Shown: positions 1 to 7,011 of the stretch, piece after piece
How positions within the stretch are numbered: the stretch's first letter is position 1
Layout of the letters: each line of letters opens with the position of its first letter
Source: Betaproteobacteria bacterium
Lineage (GTDB): Bacteria > Pseudomonadota > Gammaproteobacteria > Burkholderiales > Casimicrobiaceae
DNA: 14,014 bases
Direction: 5' to 3'
Assembly: GCA_016717855.1 (NCBI GenBank)
Contig: JADKEV010000053.1
Location: 1-14,014 of the forward strand
The notes under the pieces: model-generated
What the model was told of the DNA's origin: nothing
What the model saw: the letters and a program-made list of their open reading frames with translations, nothing else
Databases searched by the model: none
Made by a program: the position numbers and the translations under genes

Positions 1-41
1 GCGAATGGTTCAGCGACTGGGCGCGAAGGAAGATCCGGTGA
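1..41 (+). CDS. 3' end of an upstream gene, probably a paired PhnE-type permease (partial)
   Basis: The frame read from base 3 ends in EWFSDWARRKIR and a TGA at 39-41. This stop overlaps the GTG start of the next gene by four bases (GTGA), so the two are translationally coupled. A basic, Trp-rich tail like this is usual at the cytoplasmic C-terminus of PhnE-type ABC permeases, and phosphonate-type loci often carry two phnE copies in tandem. Only about 12 residues are visible, so identity rests on context and not on a domain. It could equally be another subunit of the same transporter. Confidence 0.5.
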   Translation, partial: EWFSDWARRKIR

Positions 42-877
42 GCACGGCAACGCCCCGCGGCCATCCCGACATCTGGCGCCGGCATACGGCGCGCGAGATG
101 CTGGTGCAATGGCTGTGGCTGGCGGGCTCGGCCGCGGCCGCCGTGTGGTCGGTGTCCGCGCTCGACATCGAATGGTCCTACTTCAAGGATGCGCACGAGC
201 AGGCTGCGGATCTTGCATCCCGAATGTGGCCGCCGCAGTGGTCGTACCTGCCGCTGATCGTCCGGCCGCTGATCGACACGCTGCACATCGCGACGCTGGG
301 CACGATGATCGCCGTCGTGCTGGCAATTCCCGTCGCGTTCCTCGCCGCGCGCAACACGACCGCCAATCAGTTCACCTGGCTGATCGGCCGCGGAATGCTG
401 GTCGGCTCGCGCTCGATCAACACGGTGATCTGGGGCCTGCTGTTCGTGGCGATCTTCAGCCCCGGCGCGGTCGCCGGCATCTGCGCCGTCGCGGCGCGCT
501 CGGTCGGCTTCATCGCCAAGCTGATCGCCGAGGCGATCGAGGAAGTCGACGCCGGCCAGATCGAAGCGGTGCAGGCGACCGGCGCCGGCACGCTGCAGAC
601 GTATTGGGTCGCGATCCTGCCGCAAGTCATGCCGGTGCTGATCGGCACCACGATCTACCGCTGGGACATCAACGTGCGCGAATCCAGCGTGCTCGGGTTT
701 GTCGGCGCAGGCGGGATCGGGCTGTACCTGTATGCGTCGATCAACTCCTTCGCCTGGCCGCAGGTGCTCGTCATCCTCATCGCGATCCTGGTGATCGTGT
801 TGCTGAGCGAGGCGTTGTCGGCCGCGATCCGGTCCCGCATCACAGCCAGGGCGGGGAATGGACGGACTAGGGTCTGA
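38..877 (+). CDS. phnE: PhnE-like ABC transporter permease (phosphonate/phosphite type)
   Basis: Inner-membrane permease of an ABC importer of the phosphonate family (BPD_transp_1 fold), which would work with a PhnC ATPase and a PhnD binding protein lying upstream, outside the window. I chose the GTG at 38 (279 aa) because GAAGGAAGA lies just upstream and the GTG overlaps the preceding stop. An ATG at 5 in the same frame would add 11 residues. About six hydrophobic segments are visible. The cytoplasmic EAA-like loop that contacts the ATPase is seen as QIEAVQATGAG followed by AILPQV, and the family-typical RESSVLGFVGAGGIG comes after it. The gene ends 10 bp before the convergent exporter gene, leaving no room for a separate terminator. 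The family is secure. The substrate (phosphonate, phosphite or other) cannot be read from the permease. Confidence 0.88.
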   Translation: MSTATPRGHPDIWRRHTAREMLVQWLWLAGSAAAAVWSVSALDIEWSYFKDAHEQAADLASRMWPPQWSYLPLIVRPLIDTLHIATLGTMIAVVLAIPVAFLAARNTTANQFTWLIGRGMLVGSRSINTVIWGLLFVAIFSPGAVAGICAVAARSVGFIAKLIAEAIEEVDAGQIEAVQATGAGTLQTYWVAILPQVMPVLIGTTIYRWDINVRESSVLGFVGAGGIGLYLYASINSFAWPQVLVILIAILVIVLLSEALSAAIRSRITARAGNGRTRV

Positions 878-887
878 CTCCCATTCG

Positions 888-1778
888 CTACGCCAACGGC
901 AGTTCTTCGCCGCTCCGCCGGCGCTCGTCGTGCAGCAGATAGACCCCGGCGGCAAGCAGCAACGCGATCCCGCCCCAGGCCAGCGCCGTCGGCACCTCGC
1001 CCCAGACGATGAAGCCAGTGACCAGCGCGACCAGCAACCCGGCGTAGCGAAACGGGGCGACCATCGACATTTCGCCGTGACGCATGCTGTTGACGAGCAG
1101 GTAGTAGCCGGTGGCCAGCAGCGCGGCGGCGACGGCCAGCAGTCCGATCTCGAACGGGCCGAGCGGCTGCCAGCCCTGGATCACGGTGAGGCCGCTGGCG
1201 ATCACGGTGACGAATCCGACGCTGGCGAGGGCGATCAGGATGGCGGGGACGTCGGCGGCGATGCGGCGCGTCAGCAGGTCGCGGGTGGACTGGAACACGG
1301 TGGCCACCAGGCACACCAGCGCCCAGGCATTGAAGTCGTCCAGGCGCGGCTGGATCACCAGGATGACGCCGGCAAACCCCGCGCCGATTGCGAGCCAGCG
1401 CCGGAAACCCGGATGCTCGCCCAGGAAGAACACGGCGAGCAGCGCCATGATCAGCGGCGCGGCGAGGTTGATCGCGGTCGCGTTGCCGATCGGCAGGTGC
1501 ATCAGCGCGCCGAGGTAGAGGATCGTGCCCAGGCTGTCGATCACCGCGCGCGTGGCGACATTGCGGTCCAGCACCGTGCGCAGCCGCGTGGTCGCCCCCA
1601 GCGCATGGGCGACGGCCAGCATCATCAACACCGCCAGGACGCCGCGCACGCAGATCAGCTGGGCCACGCCCAGGGACTGGCCCGCGTACTTCATCAGCGT
1701 GTCGTTGAGCACCAGGCAGGCCATCCCGGACGCCATGTAGAGGATGCCGCGCCGGTTGGCCGCGGCGCGCGCCGTCAT
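888..1778 (-). CDS. DMT-superfamily transporter (EamA domains)
   Basis: A 296-residue inner-membrane protein with about ten hydrophobic segments arranged as two EamA repeats. The first runs roughly from residue 10 to 140 and ends in the repeat-final LAAPLIMALLAVFFLGEHPG. The second runs roughly from 150 to 285 and ends in GFIVWGEVPTALAWGG. The EHP and GEVP turns sit where EamA proteins place their conserved Glu-Pro loops. Members export small metabolites such as amino acids or nucleosides, but the sequence does not give the substrate. The C-terminus is short, charged and cytoplasmic (DERRRSGEE). The only Shine-Dalgarno candidate (TTGAGG) lies about 12 bases upstream of the ATG, so expression is probably modest. 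It is transcribed leftwards, convergent with the phnE-like gene, with 96 bp to the upstream DUF3185 gene. Confidence 0.88.
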   Translation of the reverse strand: MTARAAANRRGILYMASGMACLVLNDTLMKYAGQSLGVAQLICVRGVLAVLMMLAVAHALGATTRLRTVLDRNVATRAVIDSLGTILYLGALMHLPIGNATAINLAAPLIMALLAVFFLGEHPGFRRWLAIGAGFAGVILVIQPRLDDFNAWALVCLVATVFQSTRDLLTRRIAADVPAILIALASVGFVTVIASGLTVIQGWQPLGPFEIGLLAVAAALLATGYYLLVNSMRHGEMSMVAPFRYAGLLVALVTGFIVWGEVPTALAWGGIALLLAAGVYLLHDERRRSGEELPLA

Positions 1779-1874
1779 GGTTTGTCGTGCCTCAAGCGGA
1801 ACGAAGGACGGTCACTTGCGTCTGCCGCAACAGGGGACGATGGGTACCCTCTGCGGCCCTGCTCCCTGCTCCCG

Positions 1875-2075
1875 TCATCGCGACCCGCGCAGGAGGCCGA
1901 ACAACCCCGCCGCACTCAGTATCGCGCCGCCCACCAGGAACCAGATGGCCCTGTCGGTGGGCGAGCCGGTGAACATCCGGGACAGGTCCGAGCCGAGCGA
2001 GTTCGATGCGTTGAAACCGAGGATCAGCAGGACGATGCCGCCTGCCAGGAGTCCGGCGGAGATGAGCTTGTTCAT
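1875..2075 (-). CDS. Small DUF3185-family membrane protein
   Basis: A 66-residue protein beginning MNKLISAG. It has two hydrophobic helices (about residues 5-22 and 43-62) separated by a polar loop NASNSLGSDLSRMFTGSPTD, and it ends in LLRGSR. This layout, including the SS(D)xSRxFTGSPTD loop and the terminal GLLRGS, is what I recognise as DUF3185, a family of small inner-membrane proteins of unknown function. The ATG at 2075 is preceded by AAGGA with a six-base gap. A longer open frame runs upstream but has no family similarity, so I use the internal start. It is divergent from the dioxygenase gene and could be co-transcribed with the exporter gene 96 bp downstream. Confidence 0.82.
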   Translation of the reverse strand: MNKLISAGLLAGGIVLLILGFNASNSLGSDLSRMFTGSPTDRAIWFLVGGAILSAAGLFGLLRGSR

Positions 2076-2186
2076 GGTGTTCCTTGTTGGTGACGCGGCG
2101 TTGGCGAGCGTCGGCTGAGAAAACGTGGTGTCCCCTATTGCAATGGTACGCCACGATGCGCTGCCGCTGGCCCCGATTCGGCGCGC

Positions 2187-2192
2187 TACAAT
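2187..2192 (+). promoter_or_regulatory. Possible -10 element for the TfdA-like gene
   Basis: TACAAT in the context GCGCTACAATGG lies 50 bases ahead of the dioxygenase ATG. No good -35 is visible 16-18 bases upstream. The same GCTACAATG string occurs before the C45-family gene at 4901, which supports a promoter role, but this is a weak call. Confidence 0.35.
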
Positions 2193-2241
2193 GGCGCTCC
2201 GATCAAACGCCGCGCCAAGCCGGCGACCGAGGATCTTCCCC

Positions 2242-3108
2242 ATGACCACAGCGCTCCCCGACACGTTCGAACTGCGCCCGTTGCACGGCGACTTCGGCGT
2301 CGAGGCGCTGGGGATCGACATCGCGCAGCCGCTCGCACCGGCCGTCGCCGACGCGTTGCGCGAAGCCTTCGGCCGCCATCGGCTGCTGGTCATCCGCGGC
2401 CAGTCGCTCTCGCCGGCGGCGCACATCGCCTTCACCCGCCAGTTCGGCGAACCCGAGGTGCACGTCCTCAACGAGTATCACAAGGCCGAACATCCCGAGA
2501 TCTTCGAGCTCTCCAACATTGGTCCGGACGGCAAGCCCAATGCCGTCCATCCCGACCTGGGCACGCTCTTCTGGCACAGCGACGGCTCGTTCCAGAAACT
2601 GCCGGCGCTCGCGACGCTGCTCTACGCCGAGCAGGCGCCGGCCAGCGGCGGACACACGCTGTTCGCCGACCTGATCGGCGCCTGGGAGGCGCTGGGCGCG
2701 GCGGAGCGCGAGCGCTTCCGGACGCTGCGCGTGCTGCACGACCTGCATGTCTCGCGGCTCAAGGCAGGCTATGCCGGGATGACCGACGCGCAGCGCGCCG
2801 CGGCGCCTCCGGTGGAGCAGCCGCTGGTCCGCGTGCACCCGCCCACCGGCCGCAACGCGCTGTACCTCGGCAGCCACGGCCAGGAGTTCGTCGGGCTGGC
2901 GCCGCTGGCCAGCCGCGGGCTGTTCGAACGCCTCATGAACCACTGCACCGAGCCGCGGTTCGTCTACGAGCACGTCTGGCGGGCCGGCGACCTGGTGATG
3001 TGGGACAACCGCGCGACGGTACATCGCGGGACTGAATACGATACCGCGGCGGAGCCGCGGGTGGTCCGGCGCACGGTGCTCAAGGGCGAAGCGCCGATTC
3101 CAGCGTGA
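2242..3108 (+). CDS. TauD/TfdA-family Fe(II)/2-oxoglutarate-dependent dioxygenase
   Basis: A cytoplasmic, non-haem iron oxygenase of 288 residues, the normal length for the TauD/TfdA family. Such enzymes couple decarboxylation of 2-oxoglutarate to hydroxylation of a substrate such as taurine, aryloxyacetates or other sulfonates. The facial triad is visible as H112-x-D114 (in LFWHSDGSF) and H261 (in MWDNRATVHR). R276 in RRTVLKGE is at the spacing expected for the Arg that binds the 2-oxoglutarate carboxylate. The WHSD and LVMWDNRATVHR wording is closer to TfdA-like members than to E. coli TauD. The ATG at 2242 has GAGGA nine bases upstream. An in-frame ATG at 2125 would add 39 residues unlike the family N-terminus. 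The gene is divergent from the DUF3185 gene and convergent with the lipoprotein gene. The substrate is unknown. Confidence 0.9.
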   Translation: MTTALPDTFELRPLHGDFGVEALGIDIAQPLAPAVADALREAFGRHRLLVIRGQSLSPAAHIAFTRQFGEPEVHVLNEYHKAEHPEIFELSNIGPDGKPNAVHPDLGTLFWHSDGSFQKLPALATLLYAEQAPASGGHTLFADLIGAWEALGAAERERFRTLRVLHDLHVSRLKAGYAGMTDAQRAAAPPVEQPLVRVHPPTGRNALYLGSHGQEFVGLAPLASRGLFERLMNHCTEPRFVYEHVWRAGDLVMWDNRATVHRGTEYDTAAEPRVVRRTVLKGEAPIPA

Positions 3109-3156
3109 GGCGGCGCGCCGTGGCGTCGCAGCGCAGATCGTTTCAGTAAGTGAAAT

Positions 3157-3172
3157 ACAGCCGGCGGGCTGT
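3157..3172. terminator. Small hairpin between convergent genes, weak terminator candidate
   Basis: ACAGCC and GGCTGT form a six-base stem around a GGCG loop. It lies between the dioxygenase stop (3108) and the lipoprotein stop (3172-3174) and touches the latter. Neither side has a real T-run. The minus-strand side continues ATTTCACTT, a little richer in T. A second short inverted repeat, TTTCA/TGAAA, lies alongside at 3141-3155. It could act weakly in both directions. Confidence 0.3.
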
Positions 3173-3672
3173 CAACACGGCGTGGACGGGATGAACCCGA
3201 AATCGCTGGTTTCCTCGTCCCGGGCGCCGGTGCCGGTCACCTTGCCGTCGGGCGCGACGTACGCAAAGAAGCAGCGGCGCCACAACGTCTCGACGAAGCG
3301 CCAGGCCCACGCCGTTTGCCCGTTCAACGGGTAGGTCACGCGACTGTAGGGACGGCCCAGCAGGTGCTCGACTTCAGTGATCGGCATCCCCACGGTGATG
3401 CGCGCAAAAGTATCCCAGCCCAGCACCTGATCGACGCCGCTGACGCGGCCGTCCGCCCCGACGCGGACCATGTACGTGTAGTGGCCCATGGGTCCGTACG
3501 GATACTCCCACGACGTGCCGCCACCCGTTTCCGGCCAGACGCGGAACGGCTTGCCGCGGCTGGCTTCCACGGCCGAAGCCGCGGTGCCCGGCGCGATACT
3601 GGTCATGTTGGCGCAGCCGGTGGCGAAGAGGCAGCCGGCCAGGCACACGCATTGCAGAATCCGGGTATGCAT
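3172..3672 (-). CDS. Lipoprotein with two SmpA/OmlA (BamE-like) repeats
   Basis: A 166-residue predicted lipoprotein. The signal peptide MHTRILQCVCLAG leads to the lipobox LFATGC, making C20 the lipidated cysteine. The residue after it is Ala, so the outer membrane is the likely destination. Residues about 88-149 match the BamE/OmlA pattern: ITVGMPITEVEHLLGRP, an aromatic AWAWRF strand, then YVAPDGKVTG. Residues about 25-83 repeat the same plan: IAPGTAASAVEASRGKP, SWEYP, then MVRVGADGRVSGVDQVL. It is therefore a tandem version of a fold usually found once in BamE (roughly 110-130 aa). The ATG has AGGAG six bases upstream. It is probably an envelope protein. A role in beta-barrel assembly is not shown, and BamE itself is normally a separate gene. 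Confidence 0.8.
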   Translation of the reverse strand: MHTRILQCVCLAGCLFATGCANMTSIAPGTAASAVEASRGKPFRVWPETGGGTSWEYPYGPMGHYTYMVRVGADGRVSGVDQVLGWDTFARITVGMPITEVEHLLGRPYSRVTYPLNGQTAWAWRFVETLWRRCFFAYVAPDGKVTGTGARDEETSDFGFIPSTPC

Positions 3673-3745
3673 CGATGTCTCCTGTCATGGACGGCGTTGG
3701 GTTTGATTGCCGCGCCCGCCCGGTGTTCCCTGCCGATGGAATAGT

Positions 3746-4084
3746 CTAACCCCAGCCCAGAAAGCCCAGGACCGGCAGTGTCGCCGCCCCGGCCAGGACG
3801 CCTACTCCCAGGTTCCTGCGCGCGATCCGGAACACGAGCACCGCGACAGCCACGCCTGCGAGCCTTTGTGCCAGCGAGGTATGCGCCAGCTCGCCCACCG
3901 GCAGCAGGATCACGCGGGCCATCAGCCCCGCGATCATCGCGAACGCGACGCAAGTGATCCAGCGGAACCAGTTGCTCTCGACATCGATCCGGTCGGCAAC
4001 CCAGACGCCCAGCCCGCGCCAGACGTACGAACCCGCGGCACAGGCCAGCACCAGCGCGGTCAGGACCCAGGCGTTGTCAGTCAT
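3746..4084 (-). CDS. azlD: AzlD-family branched-chain amino acid exporter subunit
   Basis: A 112-residue inner-membrane protein with about four hydrophobic helices and the AzlD-like N-terminus MTDNAWVLTALVLACAAGSYVWRG, where the YxxR turn of the first loop is retained. AzlD is the small partner of AzlC. Together they form a two-component exporter of branched-chain or related amino acids (BrnFE type). Its ATG overlaps the azlC stop by eight bases (ATGACTGA), a tight coupling that supports assembly as one complex. The gene ends 73 bp before the lipoprotein start. Confidence 0.88.
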   Translation of the reverse strand: MTDNAWVLTALVLACAAGSYVWRGLGVWVADRIDVESNWFRWITCVAFAMIAGLMARVILLPVGELAHTSLAQRLAGVAVAVLVFRIARRNLGVGVLAGAATLPVLGFLGWG

Positions 4085-4775
4085 GGCGATCGCGGGTCAG
4101 GAAAAAGGCGGCCGTGCCGCCGGCCAGTCCGCCGAAGATGACGCTCCACGCCGGCAGGACGAGATGGACCAGCGGCCCGGCGACGGCGCCCAAGGCCAGC
4201 GCCAGCGGGACCATCCGTCCGCGCAGGTCGGCGGTCAGGATCAGGACGAAGTACAGCGGGTTGGCGAAGATGAACGCGAGTCGCACCGGACCCGGCAACG
4301 ATCCCGCCAGCGCGTAACCCGCGATGGTGCAGAGGAGCGCCACGATCCACATCGTGAGGGCGAACCCAAGGAAGAACGGCAGCCGCTCCGGCCGCTCCTG
4401 GGTCGGAAAGCGGCGCATCGCCACCGCCCATGACGTCATCGCCAGCACCTGGCCGGCGGCGTAGTAGCGCCACGCCGGAACGCCCGGCACGCGCAGGTGC
4501 GGCATCAGCGTCACCGCAAGCGGCAGAAAGCGCGAACTGGAGAATGTGACCGCGAGCAGGATCGCCACGAACGGCGCGCCCACGGTGTGCATTTCCACCA
4601 GCAGCAGCTGTCCCGGCAGCGCCCAGATGGTCACCGTCGAGAGCGCCGCGTGCAACAGCGAAAAACCCAGGCTTTGCGCCAGCGATCCGAAACCGATGAA
4701 GCCGATGCCCAGCAGCCAGGAGGGCGCCCCGATGGCTTCGCGGAAGCCGGCGCGCCACGCTTCGCGAGGGGTCAT
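4077..4775 (-). CDS. azlC: AzlC-family branched-chain amino acid exporter subunit
   Basis: A 232-residue inner-membrane protein, the usual AzlC length. The N-terminus MTPREAWRAGFREAIGAPSWLLGIGFIGFG and the following ALPGQLLLVEM and SSSRFLPLAVTLMPHLR segments match the family layout. About six to seven hydrophobic helices are visible. The start at 4775 is chosen by fit to the family. No clear Shine-Dalgarno sequence precedes it, and an upstream in-frame ATG at 4892 would add 39 residues of non-family sequence. It partners the overlapping azlD in export of amino acids; the exact substrate is not readable. It is transcribed divergently from the C45-family gene with a 165-bp gap. Confidence 0.88.
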   Translation of the reverse strand: MTPREAWRAGFREAIGAPSWLLGIGFIGFGSLAQSLGFSLLHAALSTVTIWALPGQLLLVEMHTVGAPFVAILLAVTFSSSRFLPLAVTLMPHLRVPGVPAWRYYAAGQVLAMTSWAVAMRRFPTQERPERLPFFLGFALTMWIVALLCTIAGYALAGSLPGPVRLAFIFANPLYFVLILTADLRGRMVPLALALGAVAGPLVHLVLPAWSVIFGGLAGGTAAFFLTRDRHD

Positions 4776-4902
4776 ACGGACGCCATGGCATTGTGTTCCG
4801 GCAAGGGGGACGGCATCGACCGCGTCGGGAGTGGTGCAGCAGGGACAAATGTTAGCACGGGCCGTGCGCACGGCAGGCCGCCGCGCCGGCACCCGACTTC
4901 GC

Positions 4903-4908
4903 TACAAT
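4903..4908 (+). promoter_or_regulatory. Possible -10 element for the C45-family gene
   Basis: TACAAT in the context TTCGCTACAATGACC lies 32 bases before the ATG at 4941. No convincing -35 is seen 17 bases upstream. It repeats the GCTACAATG string found ahead of the dioxygenase gene. A start point near 4915 would give a leader of about 25 bases with no Shine-Dalgarno sequence. Confidence 0.35.
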
Positions 4909-4940
4909 GACCGGACTCAACCCGCTGCATCGGCTCCCGC

Positions 4941-6056
4941 ATGTTCCCCATCATCGCCATCTCCGGCACGCCGCATGAACGCGGCCGGCAGTACGGCGCG
5001 CAGGCGCGCGGCCTGGTTCAGCTCAGCATCGCCAGCTACGCGCGACTGTTCGCGTATTGCGGGCTCGGTTGGGACGAGGCGCAGGCGCGCGCGGCGCGCT
5101 ATCGCGGCGCGATCGCGGCGGCCGCGCCCGCTTTGCTTGAGGAGATGGCCGGCATCGCCGAAGGCGCGGGCGTGGCCGAAGCGGAGATCCTGGCGCTCAA
5201 CGCGCGCACCGAGATCCTGCCGCCCACCTATCCGGCAGAGCCGTCGGGGGCGTGGCCGGCCGCGCGTGAACGAAACCGCGACGCCGGCATCGCCGACTGG
5301 GGCGAGTGCACGGCCCTTGCCGTGCAGCCGGCGGCCAGCCGCGACGGCAAGACGTGGCTGGCGCAGAACTGGGACTGGATCGGCGCGCAGCGCTCGGCGA
5401 TGGTGCTGCTGCGCGTCACCGGCGAGGACGGCCGCTGCCTGCTCACGCTGACCGAAGCGGGAATGCTGGCCAAGATCGGCCTGAACGAACGCGGCTTAGG
5501 CGTCTGCCTGAACATCCTGCGCTCGGTCGACGACGGCTTGGCGCCCGGCATGCCGGTGCATGTGCTGCTGCGGCACCTGCTCGGCTGCGACGATGTCGCG
5601 GCCGCCATCGCCGCGGCCCGTTCGCTCCACCATGGCGCCTCGTCGAACATCCTGGTCGCCGACCGTGGCGGCAACGCGGGAAGCATCGAGGTCTCGCCGC
5701 GTGGCGTCGCGGTGCTGCGCCCGGCGAACGGGACGCTGGCGCATACCAATCATTTCCTCGATGCGGAGCAGGCGATCCACGCGGCGACGCTCAATCCGCT
5801 GGCTTCGACCGAGCAGCGGCTGGCGTGCGCGACGGACCACGCGCGGCGCGGGCCGTTGGGCCGGGACGAGATCTTCGGGCTGCTGCGCGACACGTCCGGC
5901 GGCGAACTCGCGGTCAGCCGGTTTCCCGACCCGGCGCTGGCGCCGGAAGTGCGCATCGAAACCGTCGCCGGCGTCGCGATGGACCTGACGGAAGGCGTCA
6001 TGTGGGTCGCGCCCGACGTGCCGGCGCGCGTGGCGTTCGCGGCGGTTCCGCTCTGA
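4941..6056 (+). CDS. C45-family autoproteolytic acyltransferase/hydrolase (AAT-like, Ntn fold)
   Basis: A 371-residue relative of acyl-CoA:6-aminopenicillanate acyltransferase, an Ntn hydrolase made as a proenzyme that cleaves itself before a cysteine and then uses that cysteine as the nucleophile. The N-terminus shows the family ISGTPHERGRQYG motif. C123 in DWGECTALAV is the predicted self-cleavage site and nucleophile. The QNWDW, KIGLNERGLGVCLN and HTNHF segments that line the AAT active site all follow in order. Bacterial members cleave or transfer acyl groups on amides, but the natural substrate is generally unknown. There is no signal peptide, so it is probably cytoplasmic. No Shine-Dalgarno sequence precedes the ATG, yet the N-terminal motif starts right after it. 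It stands alone, divergent from azlCD and convergent with the crotonase gene. Confidence 0.85.
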   Translation: MFPIIAISGTPHERGRQYGAQARGLVQLSIASYARLFAYCGLGWDEAQARAARYRGAIAAAAPALLEEMAGIAEGAGVAEAEILALNARTEILPPTYPAEPSGAWPAARERNRDAGIADWGECTALAVQPAASRDGKTWLAQNWDWIGAQRSAMVLLRVTGEDGRCLLTLTEAGMLAKIGLNERGLGVCLNILRSVDDGLAPGMPVHVLLRHLLGCDDVAAAIAAARSLHHGASSNILVADRGGNAGSIEVSPRGVAVLRPANGTLAHTNHFLDAEQAIHAATLNPLASTEQRLACATDHARRGPLGRDEIFGLLRDTSGGELAVSRFPDPALAPEVRIETVAGVAMDLTEGVMWVAPDVPARVAFAAVPL

Positions 6057-6143
6057 CCGGGCCGCGCCCGCCGGCCGGCCCACCAGGCGCGCGCACGTCC
6101 GCCACGCGGCCGAAACCGGCAGCGCCTCGGACCGCCGTGGCAC

Positions 6144-6950
6144 TCAGCGGCCGGTGAACCTGGGCTTGCGCTTTCCGGCGAACGCCTTGGTGGCCTCGGC
6201 GTGGTCGTCGGTCGTGAACGTCACCGCCTCCAGCGCCATCGAAGTTTCCAGAACCAGGTTGACGCGCTCCTTGAGCGCCTTGTTGATCGACAGCTTGGTC
6301 CACCGGATCGCCCACGTCGCGCCCTGCGCGAGTTCCAGCGCGATCGCATGCGCCTTGGGGACCACCTCGTCCTGCGGCACCGCGTAGTTGAGCAGGCCGA
6401 TCCGTTCGGCCTCCTTGCAGTTGAGCATGGTCCCGCGCATCAGAAATTCCTTCGCGCGGGAAATGCCGACAAGCAGCGGCCAGATCGCAGCGCCGCCGTC
6501 GCCGGCAACCAGGCCGACCTTGACGTGCGGATCGCCGATGCGCGCGGTTTCCGCCGCGACGGTCACGTCGCAGAGCAGCGCGATGGTCGCGGCCAGGCCG
6601 GCGGCGTCGCCGTTGATCGCGCAGACGATGGGCTTGTCCAGCTCCAGCAACCGGTTGACGATGCGGCGCATCACCATCGGATCGTGGACTTCGCCTTCTT
6701 CGAGGACATCGCCGCCCGGGCGTTCCGACATGGCCTTGACGTCCCCGCCAACGCTGAAGTACTTGCCGGCGCCGGTGAGGAGGACGGCATTCACGTCATG
6801 ATCGTCCGCCAGGTCGACCCAGATCTCCCGCAATTCGTGGATGAAGCGCTGGTTGATCGCGTTCCGCGCCTCCGGCCGGTTCAGCGTGACCGTGGCGAGT
6901 TTGTCTTGCACTTCGACCTTCAGGTACTGGTATTCGGCGTAGCGGGACAT
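6144..6950 (-). CDS. Enoyl-CoA hydratase/isomerase (crotonase) family protein, atypical active site
   Basis: A 268-residue crotonase-fold protein acting on acyl-CoA. Family marks are TLNRPEARNAI (residues 22-32), the first oxyanion-hole segment KYFSVGGDVKAM (63-74), the second at INGDAAGLA (112-120), and the C-terminal trimerisation helices. Aligned by eye with rat hydratase, the two catalytic Glu positions (E144 and E164) are T122 and H142, so a classical hydratase mechanism is unlikely. A D151 in GLVAGDGG sits one residue beyond the Asp used by PaaG-type isomerases. An isomerase, hydrolase or lyase role is possible. The ATG has AGGAG six bases upstream. It follows the acyl-CoA dehydrogenase gene by 61 bp and is probably the last gene of the leftward unit. 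Confidence 0.87.
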   Translation of the reverse strand: MSRYAEYQYLKVEVQDKLATVTLNRPEARNAINQRFIHELREIWVDLADDHDVNAVLLTGAGKYFSVGGDVKAMSERPGGDVLEEGEVHDPMVMRRIVNRLLELDKPIVCAINGDAAGLAATIALLCDVTVAAETARIGDPHVKVGLVAGDGGAAIWPLLVGISRAKEFLMRGTMLNCKEAERIGLLNYAVPQDEVVPKAHAIALELAQGATWAIRWTKLSINKALKERVNLVLETSMALEAVTFTTDDHAEATKAFAGKRKPRFTGR

Positions 6951-7011
6951 CCGTGTCTCCTGGGTGTTGGCGGTGGGGCCGTTCCGGCGGGTGGTGGCGC
7001 CGCGGCCGCCC

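Noticed and set aside
1842..1849. GGGTACCC palindrome upstream of the DMT exporter gene
   Set aside because: It has no central base and lacks the AT and TTAA flanks of the four island operators, and the gene is not part of the island. It is probably chance.
858..2093. 411-codon open frame on the plus strand across the DMT exporter gene
   Set aside because: Its translation is rich in Gln, His, Asp and Arg with no recognisable domain, and it is the antisense shadow of a clear ten-helix exporter. Long shadow frames are expected at this GC content.
2203..3024. 273-codon minus-strand frame across the dioxygenase gene
   Set aside because: It is low-complexity Arg/Gln/Val-rich sequence opposite a dioxygenase with all catalytic residues intact.
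6057..6143. Possible terminator between the convergent C45-family and crotonase genes
   Set aside because: The gap is very GC-rich with several short possible stems, but none is long and no T-run follows on either strand.
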